Source of the DNA: Candidatus Accumulibacter sp. UBA704
Lineage (GTDB): Bacteria; Pseudomonadota; Gammaproteobacteria; Burkholderiales; Rhodocyclaceae
DNA length: 9,138 nucleotides
Direction of reading: 5' to 3'
Assembly (NCBI GenBank): GCA_002304785.1
Contig: DBMG01000158.1
Span: 5,390-14,527 of the forward strand
Below, piece after piece: positions 1 through 6,415 of the stretch. How positions within the stretch are numbered: the first letter of the stretch is position 1; every line of letters begins with the position of its first letter. Below the pieces are notes generated by a model that saw only the letters and a list, made by a program, of their open reading frames with translations, made no database searches and was not told the DNA's origin. The translations under genes were made by a program, and so were the position numbers.

Positions 1-493
1 GAGCCTGTGGCTCGCCGGTGGCCGACTTGGTGGTGCCACCGGCGGTGGTGACCAGGTACTTTTCAGTCGGGGCATCGTAGGAGATGTAGTGCCCCCGGAC
101 TTCGTCCTGCCCGCTCTTGATCCAGGCGCGAACGAAGAACTCGGTCTTCTCGTTGCGCGCCTCGTGCACGATACGCTCCGCTTCGCCCTCGATAAACTCG
201 TCCTTGCCGTCGCGCTTTTGCCGGAAGCGCGCCAGTCCGTTCTCTCCGCCCGTGGCGACACCTTTCTGGAAGCCATCGGCGTCCTGAGTGACGACCAGTT
301 TGCTAGTGCGGATCTGCATCGTGCCCTGCGTCATTACCACATTGCCTTCAAAGATCTGCACCTTGTTGATGTCATCCAGGCTGATCCGGTCGGCCTCGAG
401 ATTGATCGGCTTTTCGCGGTCCCCCTTTTCCGCATGGGCGGCGAAGGCCAGGACGAGGATCGAGGCGGCGGCACAGAGATGCTTCAACTTCAT
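1..493 (-). CDS. lptA: LptA, periplasmic LPS-bridge protein (partial, C-terminus outside window)
   Basis: LptA polymerises in the periplasm into the bridge that carries lipopolysaccharide from the LptBFGC complex to LptDE in the outer membrane. The visible 164 codons start with a signal peptide (MKLKH, hydrophobic core to about residue 19, probable cleavage after AHA at residue 21). An OstA/LptA beta-jellyroll domain follows, with the typical NLEADRISLDD (31-41), FEGNVVMTQGTMQI (48-61) and late YLVTTAGGTTKSATGEP (146-162) segments. The frame is open to the left edge, so only the last few dozen residues should be missing. I chose the ATG at 493 because AAGGA lies about ten bases upstream. An in-frame ATG at 499 overlaps the lptC stop as ATGA and would add two residues. 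It is the last visible gene of the kdsD-kdsC-lptC-lptA operon; lptB is the expected next gene but is not seen. Confidence 0.93.
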   Translation of the reverse strand, partial: MKLKHLCAAASILVLAFAAHAEKGDREKPINLEADRISLDDINKVQIFEGNVVMTQGTMQIRTSKLVVTQDADGFQKGVATGGENGLARFRQKRDGKDEFIEGEAERIVHEARNEKTEFFVRAWIKSGQDEVRGHYISYDAPTEKYLVTTAGGTTKSATGEPQA

Positions 494-495
494 GA

Positions 496-1080
496 TCATT
501 TCTTCCTTGCGTGCTTGCTTTCCAGAAGGCCGACGGCCTGGGATTGGAGAATATACGTTTGCGTCTGCTGGTTGGCCTGCATGCCGACGCCTTTCAGCCA
601 GGATTTGCCCTTGGTGATCAATACCGGGCTCTTGGTGAAGGCTGTCTCGTCGTCAGGGAACACGGTGAGTTCGTCCATGCTGGCCGTGAGTTCCTCGTCC
701 TTTGCCGACGCTGGCCGGTAAATGCGCACGTTGCCCACCAGGTCGACCTGTTCGCCGCCCTTGTTGGTGTGGCCGTGCTCGGCGCTGATCGTGACCGGGG
801 GTTTCTTGGCGTACTCATGGACGAGATGCGGCTTCTGCAGGTCGGTCGTGTCATCGTCCGGATAGTGGCGCACTTCGGGAGATCTCAGGGTGTATTTGAG
901 CTGGCCGTTCTGGTCGAGCTTGCGCAGGACCATGTCGGAAACGATGAAGTCCGGGTCGTGGCGAGTCTTCCCGTCGCGCCGTGGCTCAGCCATTTCCGTG
1001 GCGTAGCGCAGCCAGAAGGTCAGGAGTGTCAGCGCCGCCAGAATACTGAGCGGGAAAAGAGCGCTGCCCCAGTGTTTCAT
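496..1080 (-). CDS. lptC: LptC, LPS export inner-membrane anchor of the Lpt bridge
   Basis: LptC is a bitopic inner-membrane protein that takes LPS from LptB2FG and passes it to LptA. The 194-residue product is near the usual family length. It has one N-terminal transmembrane helix (about residues 5-24) followed by a soluble periplasmic LptC/YrbK domain. Recognisable segments are DPDFIVSDM (42-50), where these proteins enter the first beta-strands, LVGNVRIYRP (114-123), and the late TKSPVLITKGKSWLKGVGM stretch (149-167). The tail is basic (KHARKK). The start codon shares ATGA with the kdsC stop, and the stop shares ATGA with an upstream lptA ATG, so translation is probably coupled on both sides. 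GGAAA lies about eight bases before the start. Identification rests on domain layout plus position between kdsC and lptA, since LptC sequences diverge strongly. Confidence 0.93.
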   Translation of the reverse strand: MKHWGSALFPLSILAALTLLTFWLRYATEMAEPRRDGKTRHDPDFIVSDMVLRKLDQNGQLKYTLRSPEVRHYPDDDTTDLQKPHLVHEYAKKPPVTISAEHGHTNKGGEQVDLVGNVRIYRPASAKDEELTASMDELTVFPDDETAFTKSPVLITKGKSWLKGVGMQANQQTQTYILQSQAVGLLESKHARKK

Positions 1081-1619
1081 TCTTTTTCCGGCAGGTAATG
1101 GGCGAGGGCATTGTCGAGTTTGCCCTGTGCCGCCAGGATGAATTCGCAGACCTCGCGCACGGCGCCGTGGCCGCCCGGCTTGCCGGCGACGTAATCCGCA
1201 TGCTGCCGATTGAGGTCATGGCAATCGGACGGGGCGGCGGAGAAGCCGCATTCCGCCATGACCTGCAGATCGATGATGTCGTCGCCCATGAAACCGGCTT
1301 CGTGCGGCTCGACGCCTATCTTGGTGAGGAGTTCGTGAAAGGTCGACAGCTTGTGTCCGATGCCCTGATATACGTGTTCTATCCCCAGATTCTTCATGCG
1401 CCAGGTCACGCAGGCGGCGTCCCGGCCGGTGATGATGGCCAGCGTCACACCGGCTTTCTGCAGCATGGTCAGGCCCAGGCCGTCGCGTGCGTTGAAGGCC
1501 TTGATCTCGGTGCCGGCATCGGTGAAGAACAGCGAACAGTCGGTGAGCACGCCGTCGACATCGAACGCCATCAGCTTGAGGCGGCTGGCGCGGGCGGTAC
1601 ATTCTTCGGTGGTTCGCAT
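1077..1619 (-). CDS. kdsC: KdsC, 3-deoxy-D-manno-octulosonate-8-phosphate phosphatase
   Basis: KdsC hydrolyses Kdo-8-phosphate to Kdo and phosphate (EC 3.1.3.45), the step before CMP activation, in the cytoplasm. The 180-residue protein is a capless C0-type HAD phosphatase. Motif I is DVDGVLTD (20-27, nucleophile D20 and acid/base D22), motif II is ITGR (T64), motif III is probably K90 in the GIGHKL segment, and motif IV is GDDIID (112-117). All catalytic residues are present. The C-terminal GKPGGHGAVREVCEFIL (147-163) is typical of KdsC, whose tail closes over the neighbouring subunit's active site in the tetramer. The start overlaps the kdsD stop by one base (TGATG), and no strong ribosome-binding site precedes it, which fits coupled translation. 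KdsD makes the precursor arabinose 5-phosphate, so the two adjacent genes serve the same pathway; the KdsA condensation step is not encoded here. Confidence 0.96.
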   Translation of the reverse strand: MRTTEECTARASRLKLMAFDVDGVLTDCSLFFTDAGTEIKAFNARDGLGLTMLQKAGVTLAIITGRDAACVTWRMKNLGIEHVYQGIGHKLSTFHELLTKIGVEPHEAGFMGDDIIDLQVMAECGFSAAPSDCHDLNRQHADYVAGKPGGHGAVREVCEFILAAQGKLDNALAHYLPEKE

Positions 1620-2602
1620 CAGATGGCCTTGGCCTGGAAAAGATCGTGCATGTTGAGGGCGCCGATCAGGCGGCCGTCGTCATCGACGACCGGGATCTGG
1701 TTGATCTTGTATCTTTCCATCATCTCGACGGCCTCGGCCGCCAGCTTTTCAGGACCCATGGTGCGCGGACTGCGCGTCATGACGTCGTTGACGGTGAGAT
1801 TCTGCAGGTCAAGGTTCTTGAGTATCGCGCGGCGCAGGTCGCCGTCAGTGAAGATGCCGAGCACCCGGCGTTCCGGGGATATCACAACGGTCATGCCGAT
1901 GGTGCCGCGGGTAATCTCGCGGATCGCTTCAGCGATGCTGGCTTCCGGGGCGACGGTGGGGATCGACTCGCCGCAGCGCATGACATCGCGCATCCGGGTC
2001 AGCAACCGGCGTCCCAGTGACCCGCCGGGGTGCGAGCGGGCAAAATCCTCGGCGCCGAAGCCGCGCGCGTCGAGCAGCGCCACGGCCAGCGCGTCGCCGA
2101 GGGCCAGCGCGGCGGTGGTACTGGCCGTAGGCGCCAGATTCAGCGGGCAGGCTTCCTGAGCCACGCCGGCATCGAGATGCACGTCGGCATCGCGCGACAG
2201 CGACGATTTTTCGTTGCCGGTCATGGCGATCAGCTTGGCTCCCTGGCGCTTGATCGAGGGAAGGATGTTCAGCAGTTCGGCGCTTTCGCCGGAGTTGGAG
2301 ATGCCGATCACGATGTCTTCGGCAGTGATCATGCCGAGGTCGCCGTGGCTGGCTTCGGCGGGATGCACGAAGAATGCCGGCGTGCCCGTGCTGGCCAGCG
2401 TGGCGGCGATCTTGCGACCGATATGGCCTGACTTGCCGATGCCGCTGACGATGACGCGCCCGCGGCAGTTGAGGATCAGGGATAGCGCCTGCAGGAATGC
2501 GCCGTTGATCCGGTCGCACAGTGCGAGAACCGCCTCGGCCTCGATGCGCAGGACTTGGCGTCCCAGTTCGAGGGCTTTGGAAGAAGGCTGGATTTGGCTC
2601 AT
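1619..2602 (-). CDS. kdsD: KdsD, D-arabinose 5-phosphate isomerase (SIS + CBS domains)
   Basis: KdsD interconverts ribulose 5-phosphate and arabinose 5-phosphate (EC 5.3.1.13), the first committed step of Kdo synthesis. The product has 327 residues against 328 in E. coli. An N-terminal SIS domain (about 40-180) carries GIGKSGHIGRK (54-64), ASHGDLG (84-90), SNSGES (102-107) and SHPGGSLGR (190-198). Two CBS domains follow (about 208-262 and 273-325). K57, E109, E150 and H191 sit where E. coli KdsD has its active-site K59, E111, E152 and H193. I chose the ATG at 2602 because upstream in-frame sequence is a proline- and charge-rich read-through unlike the family, and MSQ at 2602 gives the expected length. 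There is no clear Shine-Dalgarno sequence. It heads the operon and ends in TGATG with kdsC. The KpsF capsule paralogue is an alternative name, but the context favours KdsD. Confidence 0.96.
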   Translation of the reverse strand: MSQIQPSSKALELGRQVLRIEAEAVLALCDRINGAFLQALSLILNCRGRVIVSGIGKSGHIGRKIAATLASTGTPAFFVHPAEASHGDLGMITAEDIVIGISNSGESAELLNILPSIKRQGAKLIAMTGNEKSSLSRDADVHLDAGVAQEACPLNLAPTASTTAALALGDALAVALLDARGFGAEDFARSHPGGSLGRRLLTRMRDVMRCGESIPTVAPEASIAEAIREITRGTIGMTVVISPERRVLGIFTDGDLRRAILKNLDLQNLTVNDVMTRSPRTMGPEKLAAEAVEMMERYKINQIPVVDDDGRLIGALNMHDLFQAKAI

Positions 2603-2622
2603 GGAGGGGTAGCGGTTATGAT
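2594..2622 (+). promoter_or_regulatory. Putative promoter of the KefB-type antiporter gene
   Basis: TTGGCT (2594-2599) and TATGAT (2617-2622, five of six consensus positions) are separated by 17 bases. A start near 2628 would give a leader of roughly 60 bases before the ATG at 2690. The -35 half lies inside the first codons of kdsD, and the element is only eight bases from the -10 of the opposing operon, so the two polymerases would compete. The -35 match is poor (three of six). Confidence 0.35.
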
Positions 2623-2629
2623 TCTGCGA

Positions 2630-2638
2630 AGTATAGCA
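2630..2638 (-). promoter_or_regulatory. Putative extended -10 promoter of the kdsD-kdsC-lptC-lptA operon
   Basis: Read on the minus strand, the bases are TGCTATACT: a TATACT -10 hexamer (five of six consensus positions) preceded by TGn, an extended -10 element. Transcription would begin near 2623, leaving a leader of about 20 bases before the kdsD ATG. No good -35 hexamer lies 16-18 bases upstream, which is tolerated when an extended -10 is present. This is a prediction by eye only. Confidence 0.45.
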
Positions 2639-2689
2639 GAAGCCCCGCTGGTCCCGGCTTTGCGGCCTTTTCAATCGCGACAGCAAACC

Positions 2690-4657
2690 ATGCAGACACT
2701 TCCGATCATTCTGACCCTGCTCGGTGCCTCGGTGGTCTCGGTCATCCTCTTCCGCCGCCTCAACCTGCCGCCCCTCCTGGGCTATCTGCTGGTCGGAGCG
2801 CTGATCGGGCCGCATGCATTCAATTTGGTGGCCGACGTGGCGGATGTTCGGCATCTGGCGGAATTCGGCATCGTTTTCCTGATGTTCTCGATCGGGCTGG
2901 AATTCTCGCTCCCCAAGCTGTTTGCCATGAAGCGCATCGTATTCGGGCTGGGCGCCGTGCAGGTGCTGGCCACTTTGCTGGTCGTGACCGGCATTGCCAT
3001 GCTAGCCGGACTGTCTTGGCAGGCCGGGGTGTCGATCGGCGGAGCGCTGGCCATGTCGTCCACGGCGGTGCTCACCAAGCTGCTCGGCGAGCGCCTGGAG
3101 CTCGATGCGCCGCACGGGCGTGAGGTGATCGGCGTACTGCTGTTCCAGGATCTGGCCGTGGTGCCTCTGCTCATCCTCATTCCCTCGTTTTCGCAAACAC
3201 CGGAAAGGATGGCCTGGCTGATGGGTATTGCCGTGTTCAAGGCGACGGCCCTGCTATTGATCGTCCTGCATTACGGCAAGAATGTGTTGAGCCGCTGGTT
3301 CGTCGTCGTGGCACGCGGCAAGTCTGCTGAACTGTTCATGCTTAACGTCCTGATGGTGACGCTCGGTCTGGCCTATCTGACGGAACTCGCCGGTTTGTCG
3401 ATGGCACTCGGGGCATTCGTCGCCGGCATGCTGATCTCGGAAACCGAGTTCAGACACCAGGTCGAGGAAGACATCAAGCCGTTCCGCGATGTGCTGATGG
3501 GCTTGTTCTTCGTGACCGTCGGCATGATGCTCGACCTCCCGCTGGTGTTCAGCAAGCTGCTGCTCGTGGTGGCCTTGTTGGCAGGGCTGCTGACAGTGAA
3601 GTTCGCCGTGGTCCTGGGGGCTTCCCGTTCGTTCGGGGCCACGCCCGGGGGTGCCATGCGCAGCGGCCTGTGGCTGTGTGCCGGGGGCGAATTCGGGCTC
3701 GTTCTGCTGGCGCTGATCAGGCAGTCTGGCGTGGCGCCGCAACCGGTGGTGCAGCCGGTGCTCGCGGCGCTGGTTCTCTCCCTGCTGTTGGCGCCGTTCA
3801 TCGTGCATTACAGCGAACGCCTCGTATTGCGCTTTGCCGCGAGCGAATGGCTGCTGCGATCGATGCAACTGACCAAGGTGGCGGCGAAAGCGATGCGTAC
3901 GGAGAAGCACGCGGTGATCTGCGGTTTCGGCCGCAACGGCCAGCAGCTCGCGCGCTTCATGGCCCATGAGGGAGTTTCCTTCCTGGCGCTTGACCTCGAC
4001 CCGGATCGGGTCAGCGAAGCGGCCGCGGCCGGCGAGAATGTGGTCTACGGTGATGCGGCCCGGCGCGAGACCCTGGTTGCCGCCGGAGTCACGCGAGCCA
4101 GCGTGCTGGTCATTTCCTTCGCCGACAACCGGGCTGCCGAACGCGTCATGCGGCATGTGCGCGAATTGGCGCCGGCGCTGCCGATCGTGGTGCGCACGAT
4201 TGACGAAAAGGATTTCGATATCCTGCTGCGCGCCGGGGCGGCGGAAGTGGTTCCGGAAACGCTGGAGTCGGCCATGATGCTGGCGTCGCATGCCTTGATC
4301 CACGCTGGCGTGCCGATCAATCGTGTGCTCAAGCGCATCCGCCAGACCCGCGAGGCACGTTACCGGACCCTGCGCGGCTTCTTCCACGGCGACAGCGATC
4401 TCGACGAGAACGAACGCGACAGCGAGGAGCCGCGGTTGCGTTCCGTTTCATTGGTGGACGGGGCCTACGCCGTCGGCCGAAAGCTGTCTGAACTGGCCAT
4501 CGGGCCTACCGGCGCCGAGGTTACGGCGATCCGCCGGCGGGATGTCAGGACGCAGGAGCCGTCCGGGGAGACGCTCTTTGAAGCCGGAGACGTCGTCGTC
4601 TTGCTGGGTGTTCCCGAAGCGTTGGCCTTGGCGGAAGAGAAGTTGTTGAAGGGGTGA
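2690..4657 (+). CDS. kefB: CPA2 monovalent cation:proton antiporter with RCK module (KefB/KefC type)
   Basis: The 655-residue product has an antiporter domain of about 12-13 membrane helices (residues 1-375). It includes LPPLLGYLLVGALIGP (26-41), FQDLAVVPL (152-160, with D154 in the position of the conserved transport aspartate) and GLFFVTVGMMLDL (271-283), all typical of Kef proteins. A cytoplasmic TrkA_N/RCK domain follows from about 406, with the nucleotide-binding GFGRNG (412-417) and acidic strand end DLDPD (435-439). An acidic linker (567-583) leads to a TrkA_C-like domain (about 584-650). E. coli KefB and KefC lack that last domain and use KefG/KefF partners, neither of which is seen here, so glutathione gating is unproven and a YbaL-like role is possible. 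The likely role is K+ efflux in exchange for H+. I chose the ATG at 2690 because its first residues match the family; the alternative at 2618 is treated under findings. Confidence 0.88.
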   Translation: MQTLPIILTLLGASVVSVILFRRLNLPPLLGYLLVGALIGPHAFNLVADVADVRHLAEFGIVFLMFSIGLEFSLPKLFAMKRIVFGLGAVQVLATLLVVTGIAMLAGLSWQAGVSIGGALAMSSTAVLTKLLGERLELDAPHGREVIGVLLFQDLAVVPLLILIPSFSQTPERMAWLMGIAVFKATALLLIVLHYGKNVLSRWFVVVARGKSAELFMLNVLMVTLGLAYLTELAGLSMALGAFVAGMLISETEFRHQVEEDIKPFRDVLMGLFFVTVGMMLDLPLVFSKLLLVVALLAGLLTVKFAVVLGASRSFGATPGGAMRSGLWLCAGGEFGLVLLALIRQSGVAPQPVVQPVLAALVLSLLLAPFIVHYSERLVLRFAASEWLLRSMQLTKVAAKAMRTEKHAVICGFGRNGQQLARFMAHEGVSFLALDLDPDRVSEAAAAGENVVYGDAARRETLVAAGVTRASVLVISFADNRAAERVMRHVRELAPALPIVVRTIDEKDFDILLRAGAAEVVPETLESAMMLASHALIHAGVPINRVLKRIRQTREARYRTLRGFFHGDSDLDENERDSEEPRLRSVSLVDGAYAVGRKLSELAIGPTGAEVTAIRRRDVRTQEPSGETLFEAGDVVVLLGVPEALALAEEKLLKG

Positions 4658-4688
4658 GGGGGAAAGCAGCCCATCTTGCCATCGAGTA

Positions 4689-4717
4689 TTACCCTTTGAT
4701 CTTCCCCAGAGTACACT
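4689..4717 (+). promoter_or_regulatory. Weak candidate promoter before the quinone oxidoreductase gene
   Basis: In the 90-base gap after the antiporter, TTACCC (4689-4694) and TACACT (4712-4717) are 17 bases apart, matching sigma-70 consensus at three and four of six positions. I see no terminator hairpin in this gap, so read-through from the antiporter is also possible. Low confidence. Confidence 0.25.
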
Positions 4718-4736
4718 CGCTCATCACATTTCAACC

Positions 4737-4741
4737 AGGAG
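4737..4741 (+). promoter_or_regulatory. Ribosome-binding site of the quinone oxidoreductase
   Basis: AGGAG lies six bases before the ATG at 4748. It is the best Shine-Dalgarno match on the plus strand of this window and fixes the start of that gene. Confidence 0.8.
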
Positions 4742-4747
4742 AAAAAC

Positions 4748-5719
4748 ATGCCCTTTGCCATCCGTTTCCATCAAACCGGCGGTCCCGAAGTCCTGCGCTG
4801 GGAGGAGGTTGCCGTGGGCGACCCGGCACCCGGCGAGGCGCGCGTGCGGCACGAGGCGGTCGGACTCAATTTCATCGATACCTATCATCGCGGCGGGCTG
4901 TATCCATTGCCGTTGCCTTCGGGGCTTGGGCGGGAAGGCGCCGGAGTGGTCGAGGCCGTTGGCGACGGCGTGACCGATCTCAAGCCCGGAGACCGCGTGG
5001 CCTATGCCGGAGGACCGATCGGCGCCTATTGCCAGGTGCGCTGCCTGCCGGCCGATCGCCTGCTCAAGCTGCCGGATAGTCTGAGTTTCAATACTGGAGC
5101 GGCGATGATGCTGCAGGGGCTGACTGCGGCTTACTTGTTGCGCCGCACCTATCCCGTGCAGCGCGGGGACAAGGTGCTGATCCACGCTGCTGCCGGCGGG
5201 GTCGGATTGATCGCCTGCCAATGGGCCAAGGCGCTTGGCGCAACGGTAATCGGCACGGTGTCGACCGAGGCCAAGGCGGAACTGGCCGGCAAGCATGGGT
5301 GCGACCATGTCATCCTCTATACACGCGAGGATGTCGCCAAGCGGGTGCGTGAAATTACCGGCGAAGGTGTTGCGGTGGTTTATGACGGGGTCGGCAAGGA
5401 TACCTTCATGGGCTCGCTCGATAGCCTTCGTCCGCGCGGCATGCTGGTGACCTTCGGCAACGCGTCCGGAGCCGTGCCTCCCTTCGATCCGCTTTTGCTG
5501 GCGCAGAAAGGATCTCTGTTCGTCACGCGGCCCGTTCTTGACCACTATACGAGCAAGCGCAGCGAACTGGTGGCGCTGGGCAGCGAGCTCTTCGACGTCG
5601 TCGTGTCAGGCCAGGTGAAGATCGAGGTTAACCAGACCTACGCGCTGGCGGATGCCGCGCAGGCGCATCGCGACCTCGAGGCGCGCAAGACGACCGGATC
5701 GACCATCCTGGTGCCGTGA
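4748..5719 (+). CDS. qor: NADPH:quinone oxidoreductase, zeta-crystallin/QOR type
   Basis: This is a 323-residue medium-chain dehydrogenase/reductase that closely follows the pattern of E. coli QorA (327 residues). The N-terminal GroES-like fold contains GGPEVL (11-16), NFIDTYHRGGLYP (41-53) and GREGAGVVEAVG (61-72). The Rossmann domain has the nucleotide-binding AAAGGVGLIACQWAKALGA (147-165), with AAGGVG in the glycine-rich turn, then VYDGVGKDTF (211-220) and KGSLFVTRP (254-262). The zinc ligands of alcohol dehydrogenases are absent, as in other QORs. Such enzymes reduce quinones with NADPH, often in one-electron steps, in the cytosol; the natural substrate cannot be read from sequence. The start is set by a strong AGGAG. 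The ParA-like gene follows 41 bases later on the same strand and may be co-transcribed, though no functional link is known. Confidence 0.92.
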   Translation: MPFAIRFHQTGGPEVLRWEEVAVGDPAPGEARVRHEAVGLNFIDTYHRGGLYPLPLPSGLGREGAGVVEAVGDGVTDLKPGDRVAYAGGPIGAYCQVRCLPADRLLKLPDSLSFNTGAAMMLQGLTAAYLLRRTYPVQRGDKVLIHAAAGGVGLIACQWAKALGATVIGTVSTEAKAELAGKHGCDHVILYTREDVAKRVREITGEGVAVVYDGVGKDTFMGSLDSLRPRGMLVTFGNASGAVPPFDPLLLAQKGSLFVTRPVLDHYTSKRSELVALGSELFDVVVSGQVKIEVNQTYALADAAQAHRDLEARKTTGSTILVP

Positions 5720-5760
5720 AGTTGGCAACTGCATTGGGCTGGAACCGCGGGGACTGACGC

Positions 5761-6384
5761 ATGAAATCTTTTCTGATTGCCAATCCGAAGGGCGGGGCGG
5801 GAAAATCGACCCTGGCCACCAATCTCGCCGGATATTTTGCGCAAGAGGGACGCCGGGTCATGCTTGGCGATACCGACCGCCAGCACTCGGCGCGGGAGTG
5901 GTTGAAGATCCGCCCGGCCGCCCTGCCGCCGATTTGCGGCTGGGACGTCGAGAAGGACCAACCCTTGCGGCCGCCGCGGGATACCACGCATGTGGTGCTC
6001 GATACGCCGGCCGGGCTGCACGGCAAGGCGCTGGAAAAGGTGTTGCGCCAGGTTAACCGGGTCATTGTGCCGGTGCAGCCGTCGCTGTTCGATATCCTGG
6101 CGACGCGAGATTTCCTTGAAGCGCTGCTGCAGGAGAAAGCCGTCCGCAAGGAGCGCGCCTTCATCGCCGTGGTCGGCATGCGCGTCGATCCGCGTACCCG
6201 CGCGGCTGGCGAGCTGGAGCGCTTTCTTTCGTCGTGGGACCTGCCGGTGCTGAGCTATATCCGCGACAGCCAGCTGTATGTGCAACTGGCCGCCAACGGC
6301 ATGACGCTATTCGATCTCCCCGCCGCGCGCGCCGAGCGGGATATCGAATTGTGGCGGCCGATCCTGGAGTGGGTTGAAGGGTGA
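5761..6384 (+). CDS. Orphan ParA/MinD-family ATPase, small (ParF-like) type
   Basis: The 207-residue protein is a deviant-Walker-A ATPase. KGGAGKST (10-17) contains the signature lysine K10 and the P-loop lysine K15. The A' segment is GDTDRQHSAREW (36-47), in which Arg stands where most ParA proteins have Pro (DxDPQ). Walker B is HVVLDTPAG (77-85), and VPVQPSLFD (103-111) corresponds to the usual VPVxPSxxD strand. Size and layout match type Ib partition ATPases such as ParF of plasmid TP228 (206 residues). It lacks the N-terminal DNA-binding domain of type Ia ParA. Such proteins bind DNA non-specifically as ATP dimers and position a cargo. No ParB/ParF-partner gene or parS-like repeats lie nearby, so the cargo is unknown. 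GGGGA about eight bases upstream supports the ATG at 5761. It may be co-transcribed with qor. A plasmid origin is possible, but base usage matches the neighbours. Confidence 0.85.
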   Translation: MKSFLIANPKGGAGKSTLATNLAGYFAQEGRRVMLGDTDRQHSAREWLKIRPAALPPICGWDVEKDQPLRPPRDTTHVVLDTPAGLHGKALEKVLRQVNRVIVPVQPSLFDILATRDFLEALLQEKAVRKERAFIAVVGMRVDPRTRAAGELERFLSSWDLPVLSYIRDSQLYVQLAANGMTLFDLPAARAERDIELWRPILEWVEG

Positions 6385-6394
6385 ACTAACCTGC

Positions 6395-6415
6395 CTGGCG
6401 GTGGTTCAGCGCCAG
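6395..6415. other. Short inverted repeat between convergent genes
   Basis: CTGGCG (6395-6400) and CGCCAG (6410-6415) are perfect inverted copies with a nine-base loop. The element sits just after the ParA stop and includes the stop codon of the opposing glycine-zipper gene. It could act as a weak bidirectional terminator, but there is no T-tract on either side, so this is only a candidate. Confidence 0.3.

Noticed and set aside
1098..2159. A 353-codon plus-strand open frame opposite kdsC and kdsD
   Set aside because: It runs antisense to two enzymes with complete catalytic motifs and shows no domain of its own.
2603..2854. An 84-residue N-terminal extension of KdsD from an ATG at 2854
   Set aside because: It would run through the divergent promoter region and into antiporter codons. 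It has no family resemblance, while the ATG at 2602 gives the normal length of 327 residues.
3254..4387. A 377-codon minus-strand open frame inside the antiporter gene
   Set aside because: It is antisense to a well-supported membrane protein. Its product is His/Gln/Arg-rich without hydrophobic segments or motifs, so it is a shadow of codon bias.
4658..4707. GGGGAA (4659-4664) and TTCCCC (4702-4707) as a terminator stem after the antiporter
   Set aside because: The 37-base loop is too long and no T-tract follows, so I do not call a terminator.
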